DNA from: JBMYQA01 sp049600855
GTDB taxonomy: Bacteria; Bacteroidota; Bacteroidia; Cytophagales; Flammeovirgaceae
Direction: 5' to 3'
NCBI GenBank assembly: GCA_049600855.1
Contig: JBMYQA010000095.1
Location: forward strand, 1 to 19,726
DNA: 19,726 nt
Below, in pieces: positions 1 to 8,100 of the stretch (positions are counted from its first letter, which is position 1; each line of letters opens with the position of its first letter). The notes below the pieces were generated by a model. That model had not been told where the DNA came from. It ran no database searches and saw only the letters and a list, made by a program, of their open reading frames with translations. The translations under genes and the position numbers were made by a program.

Positions 1-1645
1 GGGTAGAATAAAAATAGCGTGTTGTGGTGCTATTCAGTGCTCCACTAGCCGTTTTCAAGGCAAATTGTTGGCCTACCCCTCCTTGAGCCTTGATGCGACC
101 CATGCCATCATTTTCATAAATCACTTGGGTATAGGCAAAGCCATTAGCATCGGGAATGTAGTCGCGGTGGATTCCACCCACATCATTCTGATGCGAATAA
201 TACTTGCCTGCACCTGCATCTGTTGCTAATGAAATGGCTCCAGCTGCTAAGTTATCAAACTGTTCTTTAGGGTCTAAATCGGTAAAATCACCATCGAGTT
301 GGAAACGGTTTACCAGTGGCCTAAACTCCAAGGAGTTCGTTGGATCAGGCACAGGAAGCACGCTAATCGTACCCCGACCTTCATGATCGTAATAGGTTTC
401 AGCAACTAAGGTGTGTTTGTCCGTATTCAAATCAGTGGCTACTTGGCGAGGCCGCAAGCTTGCATCGTAGTAGGTGACTACTTTCTTGCTCTTTCCCTCT
501 TCGGCAAAAGTGGTCACTGCCTGCCAAGTAATGTCAATATCCTCTTCTACATCGCCACTTTCTGTCTTTCGGGTCACTTTACGTGAAAAGCCATCTGTGA
601 CAATACGCGAGGCAAAAGGAGAAGCGCCATAGTCATCGTATACCCAATTGCCATGGGTCACTTGATTGGGATTGGATTCGGCATATCGACCAACAGCTCG
701 CACGCGGAAGTAAAACGAGCCTGCGGGATAGGTGCTCGTGATTTCATAATGCTGAAGCGGCGTTTCTACTCGAACAGGGTCTTTATAGTTTCCTTCAAAA
801 ATACTTTGAGAGGTATAGCCTACTGCTAAACCTAAAGCGGTAAGCTCATCATCGCCAATAAAAATCCACTCGAGCTCATAGCCCCAAGCCCCTTCTGCAT
901 ATTCCCAAGTGGCTAGTATCCGTTCATCGTCTACCAGCTCACTAACCATAAAGCCGATCTCTGCATCTTTCTCTTTATTTTTCAGGTAGACCAGCTCATC
1001 TGCTTGACCTTCATAATCTTGCCAATAACGCGGCTTTTCATACAATCGGAACTCTAGGTAAATATCAGCCGTGGGAATATTTTCTAATGCGGTTGGCAAA
1101 CCACTGACTCGAACGAGGTATTCATTTTTCAAGCCAGCCTCATCTTCGTTACATTCGATGTAAGCCTTATTGCCTCCATACAATGCCGAAGCCACAAAGG
1201 TTTGGGTCTCGTTATTCGATACGTTTAAATTTACTAGGCCCTCATTATCAGCACCCGAAACCCCTTGCAATAGTTGGGTTTCCCCGCGAGGACCGCCATG
1301 TGGTAGATAGCCCGCATCATCGGCCTGCAAACGCAAAAACTCCACATTCAACCCATACGCCCAATTGATATTGGGCTGACGACCTTCAATGTCGTATTTC
1401 AATTGAATGGCAACATGGAACTTGCCGTCCAAACATTGTTTGAATAAGGGAATTTCTTGGCCTTCGGTTAATTCACTGATATTAATTCTGCGAGAAAGCT
1501 TGCCCTCATCGTACCATCGCGGGCCTTTCACCAAGGATTGGCTCATCACAACCAGTGGAAAAAACACCATCAACAAACTCAACAAAAGCTTGCTGCCTAA
1601 TGATGAATTACTCATCAATGTATCTATATTCTTGTTTAGCTTCAT
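1..1645 (-). CDS. Rhs/YD-repeat protein with fibronectin III domain, N-terminal part (3' end outside window)
   Basis: Open from an ATG at 1645 to the window edge: 548 codons and no stop, so the C-terminal part is missing. Residues 1-36 hold a basic start and a hydrophobic stretch (LLLSLLMVFFPLVVMSQ), a likely Sec signal peptide. Residues about 40-220 are an unassigned beta-rich region. Residues about 225-325 look like a fibronectin III domain (ILATWEYAEGAWGYELEW, then FYFRVRAVGRYAESNPN). From about residue 385 the sequence turns into the start of a Bacteroidota Rhs domain: VVTYYDASLRPRQVAT, then TYYDHEGRGTISVLPVP, and near the edge YENDGMGRIKAQGGVG followed by TTRYFYST. In this family such a start leads into YD repeats and an Rhs core with a variable C-terminal tip, expected left of position 1. 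It begins 9 bp after the preceding stop, so co-translation is likely. The family call is fairly firm. A toxin role is only inferred. Confidence 0.85.
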   Translation of the reverse strand, partial: MKLNKNIDTLMSNSSLGSKLLLSLLMVFFPLVVMSQSLVKGPRWYDEGKLSRRINISELTEGQEIPLFKQCLDGKFHVAIQLKYDIEGRQPNINWAYGLNVEFLRLQADDAGYLPHGGPRGETQLLQGVSGADNEGLVNLNVSNNETQTFVASALYGGNKAYIECNEDEAGLKNEYLVRVSGLPTALENIPTADIYLEFRLYEKPRYWQDYEGQADELVYLKNKEKDAEIGFMVSELVDDERILATWEYAEGAWGYELEWIFIGDDELTALGLAVGYTSQSIFEGNYKDPVRVETPLQHYEITSTYPAGSFYFRVRAVGRYAESNPNQVTHGNWVYDDYGASPFASRIVTDGFSRKVTRKTESGDVEEDIDITWQAVTTFAEEGKSKKVVTYYDASLRPRQVATDLNTDKHTLVAETYYDHEGRGTISVLPVPDPTNSLEFRPLVNRFQLDGDFTDLDPKEQFDNLAAGAISLATDAGAGKYYSHQNDVGGIHRDYIPDANGFAYTQVIYENDGMGRIKAQGGVGQQFALKTASGALNSTTTRYFYST

Positions 1646-1654
1646 GGTTTTAGT

Positions 1655-2341
1655 TTATCGTGTGACAATTAAGTGATAACCCTGATAGGCATCGGATACC
1701 ATTAACTCATCCCCTCGCTTTTTCAAGTAGTGTGCGGTGTGGAATAGAGTTGATTGGTGTTCAACATCTACCTTAAAAATCGGAAAGCTGATTTCTACTC
1801 TCCTATCTCCGTAGTCTGCATCCGTGTAGAAATAAGTGATTTTTGAAAGCAAATAGGAAGTCGCATCTAGCTCTAGCTCCACTTTTGCAACTTCAGCGCC
1901 TTCTTTCTCAATCCGATAGCGCTTTTTACCCTCGTTTAAGCCCAAAAAGGTTACCTTTTCATAGTTTTCCACCATGTTTTCGAGATTGGGGGAAATGCCT
2001 TGTAGCAAGTCTTCCATGCCTGCTTCTTGACGTTGCGAGGCACATATCATTTGTTTCGTACCTTTATTAATACTCACGAGATACTCTTCATTTCGCATGA
2101 TTATCATATCCCCCATTTCATACATGCTTTTTCGCCCTTGTAAGCGTAATGTCACCCGTTCTGTTATGGGCTTCGCCTTTCCCTCATATTCTTTAGTCAC
2201 CATTTGGGCATACAGGTTATCTATCTGATCATATGCCGCATACATGGCTTTCATGTCTTTTAATAAATCTTGTGCAGACAACTGTTGGATGCAGCACATC
2301 AAACAGATCATCACAAAGTATTTCCAGTTATTCGCTTTCAT
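1655..2341 (-). CDS. Small exported protein, possible LolA-like fold
   Basis: A 228-aa protein if started at the ATG at 2341. An in-frame ATG at 2365 would add eight residues and overlap the previous gene by 11 bp. The 2341 start is preferred because it gives a compact signal peptide (MKANNWKYFVMICLMCCIQQLSAQ, shown here only as residues 1-24). The mature part opens with a helical stretch (KDMKAMYAAYDQIDNLYAQM). Alternating beta strands follow (VTLRLQGRKSMYEMGDMIIM, YLVSINKGTKQMICA, KRYRIEKEGAEVAKVELELD, LLSKITYFYTDADYGDRRVE). Size, signal peptide and strand pattern resemble periplasmic LolA/LolB-type folds. No diagnostic motif was seen, so this is a guess about shape and not a family call. 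It is embedded in the Rhs operon, 13 bp after the 929-aa gene and 9 bp before the Rhs-core gene. It might therefore be an export or assembly factor for those proteins. Confidence 0.85.
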   Translation of the reverse strand: MKANNWKYFVMICLMCCIQQLSAQDLLKDMKAMYAAYDQIDNLYAQMVTKEYEGKAKPITERVTLRLQGRKSMYEMGDMIIMRNEEYLVSINKGTKQMICASQRQEAGMEDLLQGISPNLENMVENYEKVTFLGLNEGKKRYRIEKEGAEVAKVELELDATSYLLSKITYFYTDADYGDRRVEISFPIFKVDVEHQSTLFHTAHYLKKRGDELMVSDAYQGYHLIVTR

Positions 2342-2354
2342 GATTGTTTCGTGT

Positions 2355-5144
2355 TTAGTTGTCATCTGATCCTTTTTGGTGACTTAAAGATTCCTGAATG
2401 GTTTTGATTCCTTCTATTGTTTCTTTCTTGATGAGGAATAAGTTCCCTTCTGAATCATAGCTATATAATGTGGCATAATTGTTATTATCGAGTGTTGCTA
2501 GTAGTCGGTAAGTGCCGAGTTCATAGACATACGATTGCATATTTCCGAGATTCGGGAACAAACGGATGTCATCCAAGTAGATTTCTGGATTTCCACCTTT
2601 TTGAAAACTCAGAATCAATTCCTCTGAGCCTGTTTGATAGGTAAATTTACCTTGGATGCGTTGCCAACCTTCGATAATGGTTCCAGCAGGTTCCAATAAA
2701 GCAAGATAGGTTCCTGCTGCATTCTTTACGCCAATCCCTAAACGATTCGCTTTGTCAGTGACCGCTTCGTCAGTTTGATACGTCAAATCGAAACGCTTCC
2801 CTGTATTCACTTTCACCCAAGCACTGATTACATATTCTTTCCCTTCTTCCAAATCGAGGTAATTTTGGCGTTGTTCAAAATCTACTTTCACTCTTAGGCT
2901 ACGTCTACCTGTATGTGCTTCTACACCATCTACAATCTCTGCTTCATCTGTACTCAATATGGCGTTAGTTTCATCATTTTTCACTTGCTCATAGTAACTT
3001 AATTCTCCTTTCCAAATCGACCCTAAGGCATCTAAACCCGCTCCATCAAAACGAACTACTGCTTGTTCAGCGTTGCGTACATCACGGAACTTACATCCAA
3101 GTGTTACGTCTTCAATGGTAAAGCTACCGCCACCCGTTACATTATGTCCATTTAAGGTGATGTTTGATTGACTTCTGAGCTTTTCTAAGTCTAAGAAAGG
3201 ATATTCGATAATACCTACTTGCTGATTACCACCCAACACCTTCACTTTACGCAATCGCATCGCCTCTTGATTGGTGATGTTGAAGTTTCCAGCGTTGGCT
3301 TGGTGAAAAGCAGTCGCTGTTCCAGGCTTTACTTCTTCCTCAAATCCCGTAAAAGCCATTTCTCGTTGGCGCATATTGGCACCCACTGCCGTACTTAGCT
3401 CTCCGTTGTAGCCAAATAATGCCGTAGAATAACGCTCCAATACATCTTTATTCTCCAATTCACTTCCATACGGACTGTATTCGGTGATGGTACTTGCCTT
3501 TACCCAATTTGGTCCAGCATGAGCTTGCCAGTTGAATGCATCTAAGGTAAAATCTCCATGGTGCTGCATGTCAATCGCCGTTTCATAGCTCCCTTCATGT
3601 GCGCCCGTTCGGTCTTTTATTAAGCTAAAACCGCCTTCCCCTCTCCACAAACCCCGCTGTCCATTGGCAAAGGGATTGAGATTTCGGATGCCTGCTTCAC
3701 CACCCAAAGCCATCACCCAACTATCTTGGAAGCTAGCAGCAGAAGCACCGAGTACGTTTGGAATTTGATAGCTATTATATGTTGGGGTATCGAGAGAAAG
3801 TTGGATATCTTCAATATCAAAGCTTTTCCTTTTATCCGCTGCTGTAAATACACTTCTAGTATCACAGCCTGGATAAGCAAATCGAATTTGTAACACAGGT
3901 TCATAATATCCTGCATTTAGATATTCATATTCAATCTTATCAGGAGTATCATTTTTTGCATACCTTCTTGTTCCTCCATCTCCAAAATGCCAAATAAATT
4001 CCAAACTCGGTTCTCCTCTAATATCTGAGGTATTAATAAACTCAGCACTAAACCCAAAACAATCCTTAGCTACTTCATATAATGACTCTGGTGCTAAATT
4101 TCTTGTAATTTTAAATTTCACCGTTTCACTCAATATTCCTCCTCGAGCAGCTCTCACCCATACTTCTTCGTAATAGGAATCTGTTTCACTTGGCCCTGTT
4201 AAGCGATAAGCTATTTCAGAACCAGTACCCTTAGCTTCTTGCCCTGCTATGTTTTTATGTGGTAAAAAGTCAGTTGAAAATTGATCAGAACTAGCATACC
4301 AATAAAAATGAGCATCAGTAGCTTCCGTATCATCTGCTAATAGACTTCTTGCTTGAAGTGGAGCTTGATACAATAAAGGTTCACCTACAGGATTTTCCGT
4401 TCCTGACCAATAATAATCGGTATTGGCCATGTCTGGGTTAGGTTCGATGTTATCACAATCACAACTACTGGTCGGGCATATTCCATCTGGTCCTACATAA
4501 CAAGCACTAAATTCACATCCTATATTCCCTGCTAAACAATCTACTTTTGGCATTACATAAACCCAACCAATGGCTACTCTTTCTTCATTATTGAGAGGGA
4601 ACCAAGCATAAATTAAATATTTTCCAGGCTCAATAAATGTATAATCGGCAATCCAATGATGTGACCCTATGTTTTCACCGTGAATCTCCTCAACCTGTCC
4701 GGTACTTGGGTTTTGATAATCACTATAAAATCGTGCAATTCCAAAATGCGTATTGTGTTTATCGGCATTGTTTATATTAAACCAAAGTCGTAAGCAAAGT
4801 TTTGTACCAACCGTAATTTTAACTCCTTCTTGACCTACGGGAAAGTATTTCCAACAGTCGGTCGCAGTATCATATTCAGTTGGATCACACATATTATCAT
4901 CTTGAGAACAAGTACCATTAGTAGGCTGTCGGTATTGAACAAATACATCATAGTTCAGATCAGTCTGTTTTGCATCTGCTGAACAAGGAACAGGATCTCC
5001 CCCCCAACTAGGACTCCATGTTAGTTGATCATTGCAATCAAACACTAGCAGATTATTCCAATTTCCTCTAGGAATGGTTTGCCCATAAAGTTGCTGACTT
5101 GTCAACAAGCTGATTATCAGGAGTATTATGTGATATTTTTTCAT
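2355..5144 (-). CDS. Secreted PKD and carbohydrate-binding-like protein with Bacteroidota Rhs linker
   Basis: A 929-aa protein with ATG at 5144. Residues 1-22 are a clear signal peptide (LLIISLLTSQQLYGQ). Residues 23-240 are cysteine-rich, ending in CPTSSCDCDN (223-232). Residues about 245-350 look Ig-like. Residues about 355-445 are a PKD domain with WHFGDGG at 385-391. Residues about 450-605 carry a block typical of Bacteroidota Rhs proteins (LNPFANGQRGLWR, NWVKASTITEYSPYGSELEN, ALFGYNGELSTAVGAN, MAFTGFEE). Residues about 735-865 look like a CBM-type jelly roll (AHTGRRSLRVKV, YVISAWVKVN, GWQRIQGKF, EIYLDDIRLFP). The end, about 870-920, is a YD-like segment (ATLYSYDSEGNLFLIKKET). In relatives this block sits between an Rhs N-terminal part and the core region. 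Here it is a free protein with its own signal peptide, 27 bp after the preceding gene. Its binding target is unknown. Confidence 0.9.
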   Translation of the reverse strand: MKKYHIILLIISLLTSQQLYGQTIPRGNWNNLLVFDCNDQLTWSPSWGGDPVPCSADAKQTDLNYDVFVQYRQPTNGTCSQDDNMCDPTEYDTATDCWKYFPVGQEGVKITVGTKLCLRLWFNINNADKHNTHFGIARFYSDYQNPSTGQVEEIHGENIGSHHWIADYTFIEPGKYLIYAWFPLNNEERVAIGWVYVMPKVDCLAGNIGCEFSACYVGPDGICPTSSCDCDNIEPNPDMANTDYYWSGTENPVGEPLLYQAPLQARSLLADDTEATDAHFYWYASSDQFSTDFLPHKNIAGQEAKGTGSEIAYRLTGPSETDSYYEEVWVRAARGGILSETVKFKITRNLAPESLYEVAKDCFGFSAEFINTSDIRGEPSLEFIWHFGDGGTRRYAKNDTPDKIEYEYLNAGYYEPVLQIRFAYPGCDTRSVFTAADKRKSFDIEDIQLSLDTPTYNSYQIPNVLGASAASFQDSWVMALGGEAGIRNLNPFANGQRGLWRGEGGFSLIKDRTGAHEGSYETAIDMQHHGDFTLDAFNWQAHAGPNWVKASTITEYSPYGSELENKDVLERYSTALFGYNGELSTAVGANMRQREMAFTGFEEEVKPGTATAFHQANAGNFNITNQEAMRLRKVKVLGGNQQVGIIEYPFLDLEKLRSQSNITLNGHNVTGGGSFTIEDVTLGCKFRDVRNAEQAVVRFDGAGLDALGSIWKGELSYYEQVKNDETNAILSTDEAEIVDGVEAHTGRRSLRVKVDFEQRQNYLDLEEGKEYVISAWVKVNTGKRFDLTYQTDEAVTDKANRLGIGVKNAAGTYLALLEPAGTIIEGWQRIQGKFTYQTGSEELILSFQKGGNPEIYLDDIRLFPNLGNMQSYVYELGTYRLLATLDNNNYATLYSYDSEGNLFLIKKETIEGIKTIQESLSHQKGSDDN

Positions 5145-5171
5145 TGTTTTATCTGTTAAATGCTTTATGAA

Positions 5172-8100
5172 TTATTGTCCTCCGTCTACTCCATCTCGGT
5201 CAAGGCAGTTGTCCAATGGACAATCTGGAGTGACAATTGCAGGGAGATTCTGATTTTGTAAATCTCGACTACGTGCCTTATAGTTATTTGGTAACAGATC
5301 AAGACCATCTGGATCGTGTTCCATTAAAGGGTTTACCTTAGCTGTAATACTTCCTACAGATGCCGAAAGTAAATTTCGCTTCCCTGATCGGTATAAGAAG
5401 AGAGATACTTGATTCTTCTGCGCTCCTTCCATAAAAATGCTAAGCTCGCCTGTAGAATAGAATGCTAAATCGCCTTTTTCTAAGCCTACATAAACCATTT
5501 TGGTCAACGGCTCCCCAATCACTTCTTCGCCATTACCATCTAAACTAACATCGCGAACAATAAACTCGTCACCTGGATGAAAATCGTCCGTGCTTACCTT
5601 TGCCGCAGCTATCGCATCAGGAGAAACGACATAATAGTTTTCTTTGTATTCGTGATTGATGCCATCAGCTTCATACGTGTCTTTTTTAGCAATGAGTCGA
5701 TCAAACGCTAAACCTCCAGTTGTCATCCCAATGTTCTCGTAAGCTGGTCCTAAGCCTTCGTACTTCAAGTGAGCTGGAATGTTGTAGGTGTAGATTTTGT
5801 CGTTAAAGTTGTTGTTTACAGAACTTACAACCACCTCACCCGTTTGTCCATCCCAAATTTCGTTGAAGGTTTGCACTAAAGCTCCTTGATTCCAAGCTTC
5901 TACCTTATCTAAAATTCCAATTCGGCTGATCACTTTATTGGTGACAATTGATTTGGTATTTACCTCATTCACCTGAGTTTTAGGGAACATACTGTTAATT
6001 GGAATAGGAGGAGCTGCCGCCAAGTCAATGTTCAATTCTTGCCCTACAGTTTGACTAAAAACATAGGTTTCCCGAGCATCTACAAAGAAATCCATTTCCT
6101 CACCAATAATTCGTTCTTCTAATAAGGGCGCTCCTTTTCCATCTGCATCTTCCATCAATGCAATGACTTTATTTTTAAGTTTCAGTGCAGGTATACCGTG
6201 GGCTTCTGCAGGGTCTGTTCGGAAGGTATAAGAGACCCATGAAATTGGTTCAGCGTTTACATTTCCTTGCTGATCCATCCCATAATTTGAAATCTTCTTT
6301 TGCTGACCATGCATGTTATTTTGAATCACGGTATAGCCTTGTGTAGCAATCGAATTTTGGAAAGTTTCCTTGTATACAATTCGATTCTTTGTTTTGGGCT
6401 TAGACATTTTGTCGTTTTTATCCGTTTCATCTGTAATGACTGGGAAGTCCTTCGCCGTATAGAATTCATGTACGGTTGCCCCGGTAGTACTGTGGAAACC
6501 GATGGCTGTTAAACCATCTGCTTTATAGTTTTTTGCATCAGCTGAAGCTAAACTTTTTACCGTGACTTTGCTGTATCCAACAGAAGGTCCTGGATAGAAA
6601 CTTTCGTTAATGGGGAACTCAAAGAAGAAATCATTATCATTCCTTAGGGGCACCCCAGTAGAAAACTTGCGGGCAGTTCTTACGGAAATTTCATCACCAC
6701 CCATCAATGGTTCATAGGCAGCAACTCCACTACTATACGTCGTTCCATCTTCATCTGTGGTGGTATACTCATACACTTGTCCGTAGGTAGCTTCTTTACT
6801 TTGTAAGCCTGTATAATTCCATTTATCGGTTAAACTCACCTTTTTCACACGGGAGCCTCCACCCACTTTTACTTTATCGGGTACATTCAAGCGAATCCAA
6901 GATTTACCTGCTTCCATTCTTCGTCCCCATTGCTTTCTCTTTCCAGCCCATGCATAAAAACCACGAAACATTTGGCTTACCATTTCACCATAAGTGATTA
7001 AACCTAATGCAGCTTTTATTTTGTTTTTATCTGACTCGGTGAGGTTGGGGATATTCGGAGCTGAGGTATACAATTCTGGCTGATTTACCTGAATGTGTTG
7101 CCAAGCGGCGACTGAAATGGGGTGCCACTTTTTCTTTTTAGCCGTTTTTTCAACCGTAATAAAACCATGGGTATAATTTCCATTGCCATCGTCTCCTACC
7201 AAACCTACTTTTGCGCCAGAATGATGCCCAATATCAGCACTGCTATTCGTAAAACGTTTAATATCTGCATAACCAGCAACAAACTCTTTATAACTCTCAT
7301 TCGTTGACTTTTGCAAATATACATTTGCTTTAAAGTATAGTTGCCAGCTAACCTGATCCACGTACTTCATAATTTCCTGATATTGATTTGCCACGTCACT
7401 TGATTGAGCGGCAACAGGTTTTTTCAACCTGAAGTAAATCCTAGTACGTTCTTGTTTCTTATCAGCCCAATTTTCTTTCGAATATAATGTCATTGCATTT
7501 CGCTTGCTGTGAACTGATGCTCCAACAGAGGTATCAAAATCTATCGGCCCACTTTGATCCGTCCCATAAGTCACACTTTTACCTGAAACCGCCACAATAT
7601 CGGTCATGTACATGGCTTGCTTATTTTGTACATACGCATAATCATCAGCCTCATACTCCACTTGAATTTTACTTCCAGAGGGAAGCGTAATTCCCGTTAA
7701 TTCCCAAGCATAGGTATATTCATCTAATTTCTCTCGTTCTGTATCTTGATGTACATAAGGGTAATCTAATTGAAATTGCCATTTCTGCGCATCTGTTGCA
7801 CTAGCCAATGCTGGAATATCCGCTAACCGTCGATAGTTTCCCCAACGATCCACATTGTAAGGATGGTAATCAGGATTAACGGTAGTTCCTGATTTTACTA
7901 CGTTTCCATACTCAAATTGGTACGGTGTACGGCTACCCATTTCGTTACCTCGGTACTTAAAATACAATTGCTTTAACGTGAGTTTTCCACCGCCTTCATT
8001 ATCACTATCACTATTATCGCCATCATTATTTTCTACCCCTTTACAAAGTGAATAGTCGTAAGTCATAACTACTTCTTTGATCGGCTTAGCGTCATCCAAT

